A stretch of DNA of 64,000 nt from Alphaproteobacteria bacterium MarineAlpha12_Bin1 (GCA_002937505.1 PTJY01000005.1:124001-188000); one strand, 5' to 3'; shown: positions 37,805 to 49,461, numbered from the stretch's first letter. The notes: a model not told the origin generated them from the sequence alone. Program-made: numbers and translations.

Positions 37805-39100
37805 TTACAAATGTTCATTTATCCAACTTCCTATTCGACTTCCTAAGCCAGTTGTTTCTCTTCTAGTGAATCCTGTAGCAGTTAAATCAGTCGAGTGGTC
37901 GCCTACTGCAAACGCTATTAGACCAGCGCTCGTAGCGAAAGCTGGTCCTGACATTGATTCAGCTAGTCCTCTAAGCCTTAAGGGGCGTCCCATGCGCACT
38001 TGTTTATCCAAAATAATTGGAGCCACCTCACGAATTCCTTGAAGTTGACTTGCACCGCCAGTTAAAACAACGCGGCGCCCGGCAATTTGATCAAGTCCGC
38101 TGTCAGTTAATCTCTCGCGCACCAGTTCGAATGTCTCTTCTATTCGTGGCTGAATAATGCCGTTAAGTAATGATCTGGGAATATGGTTAGGACTATTATG
38201 TTCATCTTCACCAACAGGAAGGACGTCTATCAACTCGTGATCATCTTCGTCTGAAACCATAGCTGCACCATGGAGCGTTTTTAACCGCTCTGCATGCGTG
38301 ACTGGAGTCGATAGCCCTCTGGCAATATCGTTTGTTACGTGACCCCCTCCAACAGGTATTATATCTGTGAACACCATTTCTCCATCGGTGAAAACAGCGA
38401 TACTAGTTGTTCCTGCACCCATATCAATGACTGTTACGCCAAGATCAGTTTCATCTTGAACAAGCGTAGATAAACCTGATGCATATGGCCCGATCACGAA
38501 ATCGTCAATTTCCAGATGGCACTGTTCTACGACATTCTGTAGTGTTCTAACTACGCCATTTAATGCGGTAATTAAGTGCATTGAAACTGATAGCTGTTCT
38601 CCATACATTCCCCTGGGGTCTCGAATGCCTCTATTCCCATCAACTTTGTACCCTGTAGGAATCGAATGAATTAACTGCCGATCAGTTCTAGGGGTTCCAT
38701 TTTCCCCTATAGACAATGATTTCTGAAAAGCTTGTTGTAGATCGGCATCATCAATTTGTAAGCCTCCGATTTCTACATCTATACCTATCGTGCTAGATAA
38801 TGGTTTTCCCCCATTAATATTAACTGTAACAGATGTTATTCTATCATTCGCCATTTCTTCAGCAGAAAAAACTGCTTTTCGTATGGCTGTCTCTGCAACA
38901 TCCAAGTCAACTATCACACCATTTTTTAGTCCTGCGTTTAATTGAAGACCACTTCCAATAACCCTCGGTTGTACATTGAAATTAGCACCATTTTCGACAG
39001 CAGGTCTGTCAACTTGAGCTATGAGGCAACAAACTTTACTTGTTCCTATATCCAATGCCACAAATGTTCCCGTACGAGGACGGTTGGAGCGTCTTGTCAT
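37805..39100 (-). CDS. ftsA: cell division protein FtsA
   Basis: This actin-like membrane tether for FtsZ has 431 residues. The start at 39100 follows GCGAGGG and gives MTRRSNRPRTG. The longer frame overlaps ftsQ. Motifs include FVALDIGTSKVCCL (phosphate 1), DMGAGTTSIAVF (phosphate 2) and LTGGASQLQG (adenosine). The C-terminal amphipathic helix is SRIGSWINEHL, which binds the inner membrane. It follows ftsQ by 19 bases and precedes ftsZ by 105. The residue pattern is standard for the group. Confidence 0.97.
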   Translation of the reverse strand: MTRRSNRPRTGTFVALDIGTSKVCCLIAQVDRPAVENGANFNVQPRVIGSGLQLNAGLKNGVIVDLDVAETAIRKAVFSAEEMANDRITSVTVNINGGKPLSSTIGIDVEIGGLQIDDADLQQAFQKSLSIGENGTPRTDRQLIHSIPTGYKVDGNRGIRDPRGMYGEQLSVSMHLITALNGVVRTLQNVVEQCHLEIDDFVIGPYASGLSTLVQDETDLGVTVIDMGAGTTSIAVFTDGEMVFTDIIPVGGGHVTNDIARGLSTPVTHAERLKTLHGAAMVSDEDDHELIDVLPVGEDEHNSPNHIPRSLLNGIIQPRIEETFELVRERLTDSGLDQIAGRRVVLTGGASQLQGIREVAPIILDKQVRMGRPLRLRGLAESMSGPAFATSAGLIAFAVGDHSTDLTATGFTRRETTGLGSRIGSWINEHL

Positions 39101-39119
39101 AGTTAGTTTTTCCCTCGCA

Positions 39120-39968
39120 TTAGGTATCTTCACCTTCGGCAAGGACTGATTTTGTTGCCTTGTCATCAAGCCTTACTGTTAAGCGTTTCTGCACACGTAG
39201 GTCGATTGAAATTATCTGGCGTCCAAATAGGTTTTTTTCCCTATTAACTTTAGATAGGTGATGAAGCGCAAAGTCTAATTTTTCTTTGGGGAGTTTAATT
39301 ACAAGACCATTTTTCAAATATAAGTTCCATCTTCGATTAGAAACTCTTTGTGCGCTTTTAAGACGATTAGATATTGATGGATAATAACTAATCATATCTA
39401 ACAAGTAGGCAGCGTGTTGGGCTGCGTCTTGCCCAACCACAATTGGCAAATGATCAAAATTGGCAAGGTTTGTTCGTTGAATAACTTCACCTTCTTTATC
39501 AATTAAAAACATTTTTTGTTTATGTTGCCATATAGCTAGGGGTTTTCGTTCAGTAATATGAAGCCAGATCTCGTTGGGTAGTTTACGAGCAATGGAGGCG
39601 GTTTTGATCCATCCAAGCAACTCCAAACGTTCTTGCGCATGTTTGATATCTGCTTGAAATATTGGTGTGCCTATCTTTATCCCCAATGCGCGAATTAAAT
39701 CGTCTTTATGAGTCGATTTACGACCCACGACATCAACACTATCCACCTTTAGTCCGACTCTTGCTGTAAGTTCCATAAAATGTTTTTCTATGACGTTAAA
39801 CTTACTTTCTATCCAGCCTGTTCCTGCATTCGACAAACTAAATGCAATGAAAACTGCTAAAGGTATAATAATAGCTAAACACAAAGTGATTCGTTTTCGT
39901 CTCATTTTAAAAAATGACTGACGTCTTGTTTTTTTTCTGTTTGGTATAATCGAGGAAATCAATCGCAT
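39120..39968 (-). CDS. ftsQ: cell division protein FtsQ
   Basis: This bitopic protein has 282 residues from the ATG at 39966-39968, which overlaps the ddl end by 10 bases. A cytoplasmic basic segment (NRKKTRRQSFFKMRRKR) precedes one membrane helix (about 27-48, ITLCLAIIIPLAVFIAFSL). The POTRA domain follows (VDSVDVVGRKSTHKDDLIRA...), then the FtsQ/DivIB beta domain with GWIKTASIARKLPNEIWLHI and ERKPLAIWQ. It links the FtsLB complex to the late divisome in the periplasm. Confidence 0.93.
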   Translation of the reverse strand: MRLISSIIPNRKKTRRQSFFKMRRKRITLCLAIIIPLAVFIAFSLSNAGTGWIESKFNVIEKHFMELTARVGLKVDSVDVVGRKSTHKDDLIRALGIKIGTPIFQADIKHAQERLELLGWIKTASIARKLPNEIWLHITERKPLAIWQHKQKMFLIDKEGEVIQRTNLANFDHLPIVVGQDAAQHAAYLLDMISYYPSISNRLKSAQRVSNRRWNLYLKNGLVIKLPKEKLDFALHHLSKVNREKNLFGRQIISIDLRVQKRLTVRLDDKATKSVLAEGEDT

Positions 39969-40873
39969 TGCGCAGTCCCCACAAGCCAATTCACTAGTTC
40001 TTTAAACGTAATTCCTATAAATGCTGCTTGTTCAGGCACGGTTGATAAAAGTGTCATGCCTGGTTGTGTATTAACCTCAAGTAAAACCAGTTGCTCTTTG
40101 TCTTCATCATATCTTAAGTCTGCTCTGCTCACGCCACGACATCCTAGGGCTTTGTGGGCTTTTGCAGCCCAATCCATAGCCAATTCATATATCTCTGTGG
40201 ATATAGGAGCGGGAACAAGGTGCTCAGTTTTACCCTCAGTATATTTGGCTTCGTAATTGTAGAATCCTTGGTTAGGACATAACTCTGTTACTGCTAAAGG
40301 TTTAATCTCTTCTAAAGCCCCTCCCATTACAGCGACAGTTAATTCTCTTCCAGGGATGTAGCGTTCAACTAATAATTTATTAGGTTGGCTTTTGAGGTCT
40401 GGGAGAGTTTCAAAGCTGTCATGGATTATGCTAACTCCTATTGATGATCCTTCATTAATAGGCTTTATAACGTATGGAGGAGGCATTACCTCTGCTGATT
40501 TTATTTGATCGGGGCTGATAATAACTGCTTCGGCCATCCCAATATTTTGGGCAGCAAAAACATTACGTGCAGCAAACTTATTCATTGCCAAAGCTGACGC
40601 CAGAACACCAGAGTGGGTATATGGAATTTTTAAAAGATTTAGTAATCCTTGAATACACCCGTCTTCACCATATCGGCCATGAAGTGCGTTGAAAGCAACG
40701 TCTGGTTTATCTTCCAGGGTTCTAACCAGTGCTCCAATATTATCGGTTACATCTATTTCATCTACTTCATACCCAATTTCTCTCAGAGCGCTTGCACATT
40801 GTTTGCCTGAGCTTAGAGAAACATTTCTTTCTGCTGATATGCCTCCCATTAAAACTGCAACACGTTTATTCAT
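39959..40873 (-). CDS. ddl: D-alanine--D-alanine ligase
   Basis: The ATP-grasp ligase has 304 residues from the ATG at 40871-40873 (AGGAG 8 bases upstream, overlapping murB by 8 bases). Motifs: VAVLMGGISAERNVSLSSG, HGRYGEDGCIQGLL, PYVIKPINEGSSIGV, and the metal site LLEVNTQPGMT. It joins two D-alanines for the pentapeptide added by MurF. The size matches DdlB. An in-frame TTG two codons upstream is a less likely start. Confidence 0.96.
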   Translation of the reverse strand: MNKRVAVLMGGISAERNVSLSSGKQCASALREIGYEVDEIDVTDNIGALVRTLEDKPDVAFNALHGRYGEDGCIQGLLNLLKIPYTHSGVLASALAMNKFAARNVFAAQNIGMAEAVIISPDQIKSAEVMPPPYVIKPINEGSSIGVSIIHDSFETLPDLKSQPNKLLVERYIPGRELTVAVMGGALEEIKPLAVTELCPNQGFYNYEAKYTEGKTEHLVPAPISTEIYELAMDWAAKAHKALGCRGVSRADLRYDEDKEQLVLLEVNTQPGMTLLSTVPEQAAFIGITFKELVNWLVGTAQCD

Positions 40874-41804
40874 GGTCAACTCCTGAGTACTTACCTATCC
40901 TCTCCAGTTCCCACTCAAGCTCTACTCCAGTAACTTCACGAACGCGTCTTCTTACCTCTTCTCCAAGCCCTTCGATATCAGCTGTGCTAGCTCCACCCAG
41001 GTTAATCAAAAAATTACAATGCTTTTCCGAAACTTGAGCTTTTCCTAATCGCAAGCCGCGGCATCCTGCCTTATCTATTAGCTCCCAAGCTTTTTGTCCG
41101 TTAGGGTTTTTATAAGTACTACCGCCTGTACGACTTCTTATGGGTTGTGACTCGCTGCGAGAACTTTGAACGAGTTCCATAGCTCTGGATATTTCATTCT
41201 CATTTCCCCAGACTCCATCCATTATGCAGCCGGTAAATATCCAGTCTGATGGTATTCCGCAGCTTCTGTATTGAGGCGCCCAGTCTTCAGTTGAAAGACA
41301 TTTAAGTTCGCCTAAAGGAGTTAGGGCCATTACTTGATTAACGATATCTCTAAACTCCCGACCATAGGCGCCTGCATTCATGCGAAGACCGCCACCAATT
41401 GTACCAGGAATACCTGCAAGAAACTCAAAACCAGCTATGGACTCTACTCGTGCTACTTTGGCCACGTTATAATCCAATGACATAGCCCCAGCATGAATTT
41501 CTGTGCCTTTTGTTCGAATGGTCGAGAAAGGTCTGCCTAGCCGGATTACGACACCAGGGATGCCTCCATCTCGAACAAGCAGATTTGAGCCTACCCCAAT
41601 AGTTGTTATTGGAATATCACTAGGTTTGTTAATTAGAAACTCTTTGAGATCATTGACATCAGCTGGCCTGAATAACACTTCTGCTGGCCCCCCGGTTCTG
41701 AACCAGGTAAATTGTGAAATTGGGGCCTCAATGTCGTATTTTCCTCGAACTGGAGGAAGCCGATTAATTAAACTGCCCGGATAATGATTTTTCATGACCA
41801 TCAT
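40866..41804 (-). CDS. murB: UDP-N-acetylmuramate dehydrogenase MurB
   Basis: This FAD flavoprotein has 312 residues. It shows [33 protein letters not shown] (FAD PP-loop), [17 protein letters not shown], and the substrate block [20 protein letters not shown] with the catalytic Ser and the later [12 protein letters not shown]. It reduces the enolpyruvyl group to lactyl, making UDP-MurNAc. Its start overlaps the murC stop in ATGA, and its 3' end overlaps ddl by 8 bases. Confidence 0.97.
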   Translation of the reverse strand: MMVMKNHYPGSLINRLPPVRGKYDIEAPISQFTWFRTGGPAEVLFRPADVNDLKEFLINKPSDIPITTIGVGSNLLVRDGGIPGVVIRLGRPFSTIRTKGTEIHAGAMSLDYNVAKVARVESIAGFEFLAGIPGTIGGGLRMNAGAYGREFRDIVNQVMALTPLGELKCLSTEDWAPQYRSCGIPSDWIFTGCIMDGVWGNENEISRAMELVQSSRSESQPIRSRTGGSTYKNPNGQKAWELIDKAGCRGLRLGKAQVSEKHCNFLINLGGASTADIEGLGEEVRRRVREVTGVELEWELERIGKYSGVDHE

Positions 41805-43231
41805 TTATTCGGCCTTATTCGTTTATTGCTGAGGCGTTCTAACTCTGAAGGTAATTCTTTGGCCCAGTTGGTAACGTTTCCTGCGCCCAAAAATATTACT
41901 GTGTCATGAGGCACAGCCTCTTGGGAAATAAGTGCTGGCAAGTCATTAGGATCAGGGAGTGGACGCACGTCACGATGGCCGTGGGTTCGAAGCCCTGAGA
42001 CCAAAGCATTGCGGTCCACCCCCTGTATCGGACTCTCGCCGGCTGGATAGATATCACTGACAAAAACTATGTCAGCATCATTGAAGCAATTACAAAACTC
42101 ATCAAATAAGCTCACAACTCTAGAATATCTGTGGGGCTGAAATACTGCTATTGTTTTTCCCGATGTGCTATCTCTAGCAGCCTCCAAAACAGCAGAAATT
42201 TCCACTGGATGATGTCCGTAATCGTCAATTATTGTAATGCCCCCTACAACACCAGTTTTTGTGAATCTCCTGTTAACCCCTGAGAACTCTGCTAGTCCTT
42301 TGCGAATAAATTTTTCTTCTATACCCATCTCTAAAGCAACGCTTATAGAAGCAAGCGCGTTTTGAACGTTATGTGTTCCGTACATGGGAAATGAAAGACT
42401 GCTGATCGATCTTGTCCCATGCTCTCCGCGCCCTGAAATCTCAACGTCGAACATGACACCATCTGATTGATTTTTTAAATTAAGGCCCCTTACATCGGCT
42501 TCAGGTGAAAGCCCGTAAGTTATAACGCGTCTATCAGAGATTTTTGAGACGAGTGCTTGGACTTCAGAATCGTCTATGCATAAACTTATGAACCCATAAA
42601 ATGGGATGTTTGTAATAAAGTTTGAAAAAGCATCTTTTAAAGAATCAAAACTCCCATAGAAGTCTAAATGTTCAGGGTCGATATTGGTAACTACAGCAAT
42701 AGTTGCAGGAAGTTTGACGAAGGTTCCATCTGACTCGTCAGCTTCGACAACCATCCAGTCTCCACCACCTAGTCTGGCGTTAGTTCCATACGCGTTTATT
42801 ATTCCTCCATTAATTACAGTCGGATCAAATTCTGCCGCATCAAGCACAGACGAAATCAATGATGTTGTAGTAGTTTTCCCATGAGTTCCGCCAACAGCAA
42901 TTGACCACTTTAACCTCATAAGCTCTGCCAGCATTTCAGCTCGTCGGACGATAGGTAATAGTAATTTTCGAGCACTAATAATTTCGGGATTATCTGGTTT
43001 TATTGCAGTGGAAATGACAACAACCGTTGAGCCAATTATGTTTTTACCAGAATGGCCTATTATAATTTTAATACCTAATTCACGTAATCTTTTTATGTTT
43101 GCGCCTTCTGCAATGTCGCTTCCCTGTATAACATAGCCTAAAGAATGCAAGGTTTCAGCGATTCCACTCATTCCAATGCCGCCAATGCCAACGAAGTGGA
43201 TTGTACCTATATCCAGAGGAAGAGCTTTCAT
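41801..43231 (-). CDS. murC: UDP-N-acetylmuramate--L-alanine ligase MurC
   Basis: The ligase has 476 residues from the ATG at 43229-43231, where ATGA overlaps the murG stop. [17 protein letters not shown] starts the Rossmann domain, [13 protein letters not shown] is the P-loop, and [14 protein letters not shown] and [13 protein letters not shown] mark the central and C-terminal domains. It adds L-alanine to UDP-MurNAc. The frame opens 12 codons upstream, but those codons lie inside murG. It is in the usual order murG-murC-murB. Confidence 0.97.
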   Translation of the reverse strand: MKALPLDIGTIHFVGIGGIGMSGIAETLHSLGYVIQGSDIAEGANIKRLRELGIKIIIGHSGKNIIGSTVVVISTAIKPDNPEIISARKLLLPIVRRAEMLAELMRLKWSIAVGGTHGKTTTTSLISSVLDAAEFDPTVINGGIINAYGTNARLGGGDWMVVEADESDGTFVKLPATIAVVTNIDPEHLDFYGSFDSLKDAFSNFITNIPFYGFISLCIDDSEVQALVSKISDRRVITYGLSPEADVRGLNLKNQSDGVMFDVEISGRGEHGTRSISSLSFPMYGTHNVQNALASISVALEMGIEEKFIRKGLAEFSGVNRRFTKTGVVGGITIIDDYGHHPVEISAVLEAARDSTSGKTIAVFQPHRYSRVVSLFDEFCNCFNDADIVFVSDIYPAGESPIQGVDRNALVSGLRTHGHRDVRPLPDPNDLPALISQEAVPHDTVIFLGAGNVTNWAKELPSELERLSNKRIRPNK

Positions 43232-44385
43232 TTTGGCCTCTCTGAATAAAAAGTTGTTGTTTCGCACATTGTACTGTTTTTATTTAATAAACCGGTCACC
43301 ATATCGGTGAGTAATTCGGTTGCTTTTGGGTTTCCTAGTGAACGGGCTGCTTCGGCTACCTTTTTTAAAGTTGATGGCTCTTCTAGAGCTGTCTCTAGCC
43401 AACCAGCCAAGGCGCCAGGCGTAAATTCATTTTGGGGACAAACCCAACCACCACCGCCTTTTTCTACCGCCCTAGCATTACTCATCTGATGGTTATCAGC
43501 TGCGTCAGGGTATGGCACATAAAGGGCTGGCCTACCAGCAGCAGTCAATTCGGCAACGGTAGAAGCACCCGAACGACAAATCACCATGTGAGAATTAGCG
43601 ATTCTTTGTGGAATATCTTCAAAAAACGTATCTAATTCGACAGACATTTCCATATTTTCATAGGCCAAACGGACTTGATCTAGATCTTCACGGCGGCATT
43701 GTTGACTTACCTGAAACTTGGATCTTAAAACTGGAGACATTGACAAAAATGCCGCTGGAACAATTTCCGAAAATACCTTTGCACCAAGACTACCTCCAAG
43801 AATTAGAAGGTGAAAAATAGAATTTGGAGTTCTGTAAGGACGAGTTGCAAGAGCAGCAATTTCTTCGCGTATGGGGTTGCCAACTACTCGGGAACGAGCT
43901 GCCCCTGTTTTATTCAACTTTGAAGTTTGTTCAAAAGATAAAGCAAAAGCTTTTGCACCACTTGCAAGCCTCCTATTAGCTCTTCCTAAAACTGCGTTTT
44001 GTTCATGAATAATTGTTGGAATACCAGACATTCCTGCAGCAAGTATTGGAGGTATAGTTGGGTAGCCTCCAAAGCCTATTGCTAAAACAGGATTTAGACG
44101 CCTGACTAATTTACGGGACTCGTTAAGACCCTTAATAAGGGCCCTGGCACCACGGACACTTGGAAATATTCCCCCACCAAACCGTCCTGCAGAAATAGCA
44201 TATCGTTCTATCTCGGGAGGTAAACCAAGAGTGTCACGGCTTAGACTAGCTCCTCGGTTGTCACTTACAAATATTACAGGATGTCCAAGTGAAGTTAATG
44301 AGCAAGCCAACGATACGCCCGGAAACATATGCCCACCAGTTCCTCCAGCAGCTATCATAATCGGTGATGTAAAGGCCCTATTCAT
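43228..44385 (-). CDS. murG: UDP-N-acetylglucosamine transferase MurG
   Basis: This GT28 glycosyltransferase has 385 residues from the ATG at 44383-44385, which follows GGAAAGG and overlaps the ftsW end by 8 bases. The N-terminal glycine loop [12 protein letters not shown] is at 12-23. It has [11 protein letters not shown], the [11 protein letters not shown] block and the C-terminal donor site [24 protein letters not shown]. It transfers GlcNAc to lipid I at the inner face of the membrane to make lipid II. Confidence 0.97.
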   Translation of the reverse strand: MNRAFTSPIMIAAGGTGGHMFPGVSLACSLTSLGHPVIFVSDNRGASLSRDTLGLPPEIERYAISAGRFGGGIFPSVRGARALIKGLNESRKLVRRLNPVLAIGFGGYPTIPPILAAGMSGIPTIIHEQNAVLGRANRRLASGAKAFALSFEQTSKLNKTGAARSRVVGNPIREEIAALATRPYRTPNSIFHLLILGGSLGAKVFSEIVPAAFLSMSPVLRSKFQVSQQCRREDLDQVRLAYENMEMSVELDTFFEDIPQRIANSHMVICRSGASTVAELTAAGRPALYVPYPDAADNHQMSNARAVEKGGGGWVCPQNEFTPGALAGWLETALEEPSTLKKVAEAARSLGNPKATELLTDMVTGLLNKNSTMCETTTFYSERPK

Positions 44386-45502
44386 TTCGAGCCTTTCCAC
44401 TGCGCCTTCTTGTTAAAGCAAGTATCATGCCAACACTCAATGCGATAGCCAACAAGGAAGAACCACCATAACTTATGAATGGTAATGTCATTCCTTTGGC
44501 TGGCATGAGTTGTAGGCTTGAAGCCATATTTATCAGAGCTTGTAGGCCAAATTGCCCGAGCAAACCACAAGATGCTAAAAGGATGAAGAGATCGCCTTCT
44601 CCCATCGTTCTGATTAATCCACGCAGAACAATAAACGCAAAAAGGCAAACAATTACTAATACAATTATTAATCCCAGCTCTTCGCCAGCTACCGCGAATA
44701 CAAAGTCTGCATGTGCATCTGGTAAACTATTTTTTACTGTTCCTTCTCCTGGGCCACGGCCGAAAAGCCCACCATTGGCAAACGCGTCAAGGCTTCGCTC
44801 TCCTTGATAGTTGTCACCCATAGAAGAATCTATAAAGCTATTGATTCGTTGCTTTACATGATCCATAAAATAATATGCGCTGCATAATCCAGCAATTCCC
44901 AGAACAAACAGTGATGCAACTATCCATATGGGTAGACCGGCTAAGCAAAGTTGAGCCATCCAAATGGTGCCAATCACAAAGGATTGTCCCAAATCTGGTT
45001 GTTTTAGTACAAGACCAATTAGTATTACAAAAGATGCTATGGCCAAGGTGTATCCTGGAAACTTATTGTCTCTTATTTTTTCTGCAAAGAGCCAAGCCGT
45101 AACTACTGCAAAAGTTGGTTTAGCAAACTCAGTAACTTGGAGTGTCTGCCCAGCTATTGAAAGCCATCTTTGTGCTCCATTAACTTCTTTTCCTATTAAA
45201 AGTGTTAGAGCAAGACCTAATATACAAAATAAAAAAGCGAGAACTGAGTAACGTCTTATTTGGGTTGGGGTTAGTAAAGATACAAAAATAATTCCTATGG
45301 CTGCAAAAGGCAGAAATATTAGATGGCGAGTAACAAAATGTAGGCTATCATAACCCATCTTTATTGCTACGGCAGGACTAGAGGCCAATGTTAACATTGT
45401 GCCAAATGCTATTAAGGCTACTATTGCCGCAAGACTCCAGCGATCGACTGTCCACCACCACCTTCCCAAAACTGATGTGTCCGTTCTTGAAAAGGTAGTC
45501 AT
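44378..45502 (-). CDS. ftsW: SEDS-family peptidoglycan glycosyltransferase FtsW
   Basis: The 374-residue membrane protein has about ten hydrophobic helices. Conserved SEDS features include GAQRWLSIAGQTLQVTEFAKP, KQPDLGQSFVI, YQGERSLDAFANGGLFGRGPGEG and LPDAHADFVFAVAGEELG, which carries the catalytic aspartate region, and PFISYGGSSLLA near the C-terminus. It polymerises septal glycan with FtsI. The start overlaps the murD stop in ATGA. Confidence 0.97.
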   Translation of the reverse strand: MTTFSRTDTSVLGRWWWTVDRWSLAAIVALIAFGTMLTLASSPAVAIKMGYDSLHFVTRHLIFLPFAAIGIIFVSLLTPTQIRRYSVLAFLFCILGLALTLLIGKEVNGAQRWLSIAGQTLQVTEFAKPTFAVVTAWLFAEKIRDNKFPGYTLAIASFVILIGLVLKQPDLGQSFVIGTIWMAQLCLAGLPIWIVASLFVLGIAGLCSAYYFMDHVKQRINSFIDSSMGDNYQGERSLDAFANGGLFGRGPGEGTVKNSLPDAHADFVFAVAGEELGLIIVLVIVCLFAFIVLRGLIRTMGEGDLFILLASCGLLGQFGLQALINMASSLQLMPAKGMTLPFISYGGSSLLAIALSVGMILALTRRRSGKARNE

Positions 45503-46911
45503 AGCCTGTTTCCTAATATATTTTTCACGGTGTCTCTGAATGTCTTGCCCCTAGCTTCGAAGTCTGGAAACTGATCGAACGAAGAGCAGGCGGGTGACAG
45601 TAAAACGACACACGGTTTGTCTTCCTTTATGGCGAGTTCTATTGCGTTCTCAGTTGCTTTTATAAGATCGATACTGATTGTGTAAGGTGCTTTCCCTTCA
45701 AGAGTTTGGGCAAACTCATTAGCTGATTCACCAATCAAAAAAACATGTAATATTTTAGAAAAATATGAATTTAGTTCCTCTATTCCTCCTTCTTTGGCCC
45801 TTCCACCTGCAATCCAAATAATATTATTATTACATTCTAGGGCGCGAGCAGTTGCATTGGCATTTGTTGCTTTGGAGTCATTTATAAATCTGCAGCCATT
45901 AGTTATTGCTACCAATTCTTGACGATGCTCCAGGCCGGGAAAGTCAGATATTGAATCAGCTACTTCACGCAGCTTAGCTGCGTTCTTATTTAAAATTAGT
46001 GATACGGCAGCATATGCGGCTGCGGTATTTTGGGCATTATGAAGGCCAGGTAGCCTTTCAACTTTACTGAGGTCTATAATCCTACATTTCGATTTATATC
46101 GATCATCGATAAGCCAACCATTTTCGACATAAACTCCGTTGCAAATAGGTCTTTCCGCAGATATGGCTATTACTGGTTTTTCTGCTTTAGACAAATTCCT
46201 ATGAATGTCACGACAAATAGAATCATCTACCCCAATAACTGCCCCGATTGTTTTTGACTTCTGTGAAAAAATTCTACGTTTTGCCGATATGTATCCCTCC
46301 ATACTTCCATGGCGATCAATATGGTCAGGACTAATGTTGAGTAAAACAGACAAATTAAAAGTGGGAGAAGAAATTAATTCGAGTTGATAGGAAGATAACT
46401 CCAAAACATATATTCCGTTCTCTCCCATAGAGGAGAGCGTTAGAGCAGGCTTTCCAATATTTCCTCCAATCACTGCTTTTTTACCCAGCTTATTGAGCAA
46501 ATGTCCTATTAAGGCCGTAGTTGTTGATTTGCCATTTGTTCCAGTGATTCCAATAAAAAAGGCATTTGGTTCAGCTCTCGCTAATATTTCAATATCACAA
46601 ACTATTTCACAGCCCGCCATTTTCGCTTTATTAACCACAGGGTGAGGGGAGGGGTGTGCCAGCGGGATACCTGGACTAAGCAGCATTAGAGACACCCCTT
46701 TCATGTCGATATTGTTCAAATCAACTAGAGGTAGGCCTTGTTTTTTTGCGGCGTCACGTTGATAGACATCATCATCCCAAGCCAAGATATTTGCGCCGAA
46801 TTTTTTTAGTGCATAAGCTGCCGGTAGCCCAGATTTTCCGAGGCCCAAAACAGCAATCGTTTTGCCATTAAAGGTCGATAGGTTTATGTCTAATTTGCTT
46901 TCAGCTTTCAT
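45499..46911 (-). CDS. murD: UDP-N-acetylmuramoylalanine--D-glutamate ligase MurD
   Basis: This 470-residue ligase shows the Rossmann start VLGLGKSGLPAAYALKKFG, the P-loop GITGTNGKSTTTALIG, ISPDHIDRHGSM, and in the C-terminal domain FINDSKATNANA and VLLSPACSSFDQF. It adds D-glutamate to UDP-MurNAc-L-Ala. It sits five bases after mraY and overlaps ftsW by 4. No SD stronger than the A/G-rich end of mraY is visible, so coupling is likely. Confidence 0.97.
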   Translation of the reverse strand: MKAESKLDINLSTFNGKTIAVLGLGKSGLPAAYALKKFGANILAWDDDVYQRDAAKKQGLPLVDLNNIDMKGVSLMLLSPGIPLAHPSPHPVVNKAKMAGCEIVCDIEILARAEPNAFFIGITGTNGKSTTTALIGHLLNKLGKKAVIGGNIGKPALTLSSMGENGIYVLELSSYQLELISSPTFNLSVLLNISPDHIDRHGSMEGYISAKRRIFSQKSKTIGAVIGVDDSICRDIHRNLSKAEKPVIAISAERPICNGVYVENGWLIDDRYKSKCRIIDLSKVERLPGLHNAQNTAAAYAAVSLILNKNAAKLREVADSISDFPGLEHRQELVAITNGCRFINDSKATNANATARALECNNNIIWIAGGRAKEGGIEELNSYFSKILHVFLIGESANEFAQTLEGKAPYTISIDLIKATENAIELAIKEDKPCVVLLSPACSSFDQFPDFEARGKTFRDTVKNILGNRL

Positions 46912-46916
46912 TTTTA

Positions 46917-48002
46917 TTATCGCAGTTTAAGTGTAGCGAGTCCTGCAAGGGCTAGAACGGTTGCAATGATCCAGAAACGTATGACAATAGTTGGCTCAGC
47001 CCATCCTTTTTGTTCGAAATGGTGATGGAGGGGGGCCATACGAAAAACCCTTCGTCCTGTAAGTTTAAAAGATGTCACTTGAACTATTACTGATACTGTT
47101 TCTAAAACGAATAAGCCGCCAATAATTGCCAGTACTAGTTCGTGTTTGGTAACAATAGATATACCTCCCAAAGCACCGCCAATAGATAGCGATCCAGTGT
47201 CTCCCATGAAAACCATTGCCGGGGGTGCGTTGAACCATAAAAAACCCAAAGCTGCACCAACTAAGGCACCACAAAATACTGCTAATTCACCTGACCCTGG
47301 GACGGCAAAAATTAATAAATAGTTTGCAAATACTGCATTGCCTACCAAATAAGAAATTAAACCGAAGCTGCCCGCCGCAATCATTACTGGAACAATTGCC
47401 AGCCCATCAAGCCCGTCAGTTAAGTTGACTGCATTAGATGCCCCAACAATTACAAAAATAGCAAACGGCCAAAAAAACCAGCCTAAATTAAGTAATACGT
47501 TTTTTACGAAGGGTAGTGCCAGGCCAGTGGAAAGAGAGGGCTCCATTAAATTCATAATCCAGTAGGTGGCAACACCTGCCACTAGAACTTCTAAGGATAT
47601 CCTTAGCTTTCCTGGTAAGCCATTAGAACTCGATTTAGTGAGTTTCTTATAATCATCTATAAACCCTATGGCACCAAAGCCAACTGTAATGAGTAATACC
47701 GCCCAAATATAACCATTGGTAAGGTCTGCCCATAATAAGGTTGATACAATGATGGCAAGTAAAATTAAAAACCCTCCCATAGTTGGGGTGCCGGCTTTAA
47801 CGAAATGTTGTGGAGGTCCATCTTGCCTAATTGGTTGTCCACCAGGCTGTTGTTGTTTTAGCCAACCTATTACCAATGGGCCAAAAACGAATGCTACGAA
47901 TAGAGCTGTGACAACAGCGCCTCCGGCTCGAAAGGTTAGAGAGCGAAATAAAAACAAGATACTGTATTCATCTCCTAAGGGTGCCAGCAAATTATAAAGC
48001 AT
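46917..48002 (-). CDS. mraY: phospho-N-acetylmuramoyl-pentapeptide transferase MraY
   Basis: The integral membrane enzyme has 361 residues from the ATG at 48000-48002 (GAGGAGG upstream, 11-base overlap with murF). Ten hydrophobic helices are present. Active-site blocks are [21 protein letters not shown] and [11 protein letters not shown], and the C-terminal [13 protein letters not shown] is characteristic. It transfers phospho-MurNAc-pentapeptide to undecaprenyl phosphate to give lipid I. Confidence 0.97.
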   Translation of the reverse strand: MLYNLLAPLGDEYSILFLFRSLTFRAGGAVVTALFVAFVFGPLVIGWLKQQQPGGQPIRQDGPPQHFVKAGTPTMGGFLILLAIIVSTLLWADLTNGYIWAVLLITVGFGAIGFIDDYKKLTKSSSNGLPGKLRISLEVLVAGVATYWIMNLMEPSLSTGLALPFVKNVLLNLGWFFWPFAIFVIVGASNAVNLTDGLDGLAIVPVMIAAGSFGLISYLVGNAVFANYLLIFAVPGSGELAVFCGALVGAALGFLWFNAPPAMVFMGDTGSLSIGGALGGISIVTKHELVLAIIGGLFVLETVSVIVQVTSFKLTGRRVFRMAPLHHHFEQKGWAEPTIVIRFWIIATVLALAGLATLKLR

Positions 48003-49461
48003 TTCCAGCCTCCTCATTTCGCAAATCTAAGGTTTTATTATTTTTTAAAGAGTTTTTAATTAGAGCATTAGCTATCGAACTAGTGTTGCTGCCCTGTGAT
48101 CCTTTGATTAAAACAATATCACCCGCCTGAAGAGCCTCTCTTACTGCTGGTATTAGAACATCGGGACATTCTGCATGCTTAGCACGCATATGTTTTGGTA
48201 AAGCTTGATGAAGAGCAGCCATAGATTTGCCGACAGTATAAACTTGGTCGATTCCATTTGCCTCTAGTTTGATGGCGAGCCGTTCATGTAGTCTAAAAGA
48301 TTCTTTTCCCAGTTCTAACATATCGCCTAAGACGGCAACCCTTCGACCTTTTCCTTCAGGGTAGCTATCCCTCAGAGTTTCAAAGGCAGCTCGCATGGAA
48401 GCTGGGCTGGCATTATAGCTGTCGTCAATTACTGTAAGTTCGCCTTTGGGAGTTGTTACTCGATGACGACGACCTCGTCCATTGGTAAGGCTTAGATTGA
48501 TTAAAGCTTTAGCAGCTTTATCAACATCAGCATTTAAGGCACTTACTGCAGCCAATATTGAGAGAGAATTAATTATGTTATGACGGCCAGGTGTGTTCAG
48601 ATTATAACTAATTGTTTTACCTCTGATGTCAGCAGTAACGTAAGTGCCTAGGTCATTTGATCTGATGTTTAGTAGTCGGACATCTGCTTCAGGATCTGCT
48701 CCAAAGCCTATTATTCGTCCTACTCCATACTCTTCGGCGAGCATAGATAAGTAGGCAAAATAGATGTTGTCACGATTTAATATAGCTGTCTTTTCTCCGG
48801 TAAGGCCTGCAAAGACTTCTGCTTTTGCCTCAGCAATCGAAGCAACCGAATCAAAGAACTCTAAATGAACTGCTTCTATAGTTGTGATGATAGCTACGCT
48901 AGGACGAATAAGTTTTGATAAACTATAAAGTTCACCCGTATGATTCATGCCGAGTTCAATCGCAGCATAAGCAGAATCTTCTGGAAGTCTCGATAATGTT
49001 AGAGGAGCACCATAATGATTATTTAAGTTCCCATCTGTTGAATGTGTTAAGCCTGACGCTCCAAGAGCTATAGATAATCCATCTTTTGTAATTGTTTTTC
49101 CTACGGACCCAGTTACTGCAACAATCTCCGCCTTAGTGCGGTTTCGAGCGAAATCAGCAAGCTGATTTAAGGCGTTTTCACAATCTTTAACTAAAATTAA
49201 TTTTTCAGATTTTTTTATGCCTTCAGGAACTTTACTGACTATTGCAGCAACGGCTCCCTTATCCAGAGCTTGAGAAACATAATCATGGCCATCAAAATTT
49301 GGTCCTGACAAAGCGAGAAATATATCGCCGTGATCACAGGTACGACTATCAATAGAAATTCCTTCTGCGGACCAATCTTTCACAGAATCGAAAACACAAT
49401 GTCCGCCAGTGGCTTCAATTACTTGTTTTCTAGTCCAAACTGTTTTGGGCTGTGATGTCAT
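47992..49461 (-). CDS. murF: UDP-MurNAc-tripeptide--D-Ala-D-Ala ligase MurF
   Basis: This 489-residue ligase starts [19 protein letters not shown] after an N-terminal segment, has the P-loop [28 protein letters not shown] and [18 protein letters not shown]. It adds D-Ala-D-Ala to the tripeptide. The ATG shares one base with the murE stop (TAATG), and its own end overlaps mraY by 11 bases. The C-terminal 20 residues are a lysine/asparagine-rich tail of no known role. Confidence 0.97.
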   Translation of the reverse strand: MTSQPKTVWTRKQVIEATGGHCVFDSVKDWSAEGISIDSRTCDHGDIFLALSGPNFDGHDYVSQALDKGAVAAIVSKVPEGIKKSEKLILVKDCENALNQLADFARNRTKAEIVAVTGSVGKTITKDGLSIALGASGLTHSTDGNLNNHYGAPLTLSRLPEDSAYAAIELGMNHTGELYSLSKLIRPSVAIITTIEAVHLEFFDSVASIAEAKAEVFAGLTGEKTAILNRDNIYFAYLSMLAEEYGVGRIIGFGADPEADVRLLNIRSNDLGTYVTADIRGKTISYNLNTPGRHNIINSLSILAAVSALNADVDKAAKALINLSLTNGRGRRHRVTTPKGELTVIDDSYNASPASMRAAFETLRDSYPEGKGRRVAVLGDMLELGKESFRLHERLAIKLEANGIDQVYTVGKSMAALHQALPKHMRAKHAECPDVLIPAVREALQAGDIVLIKGSQGSNTSSIANALIKNSLKNNKTLDLRNEEAGNAL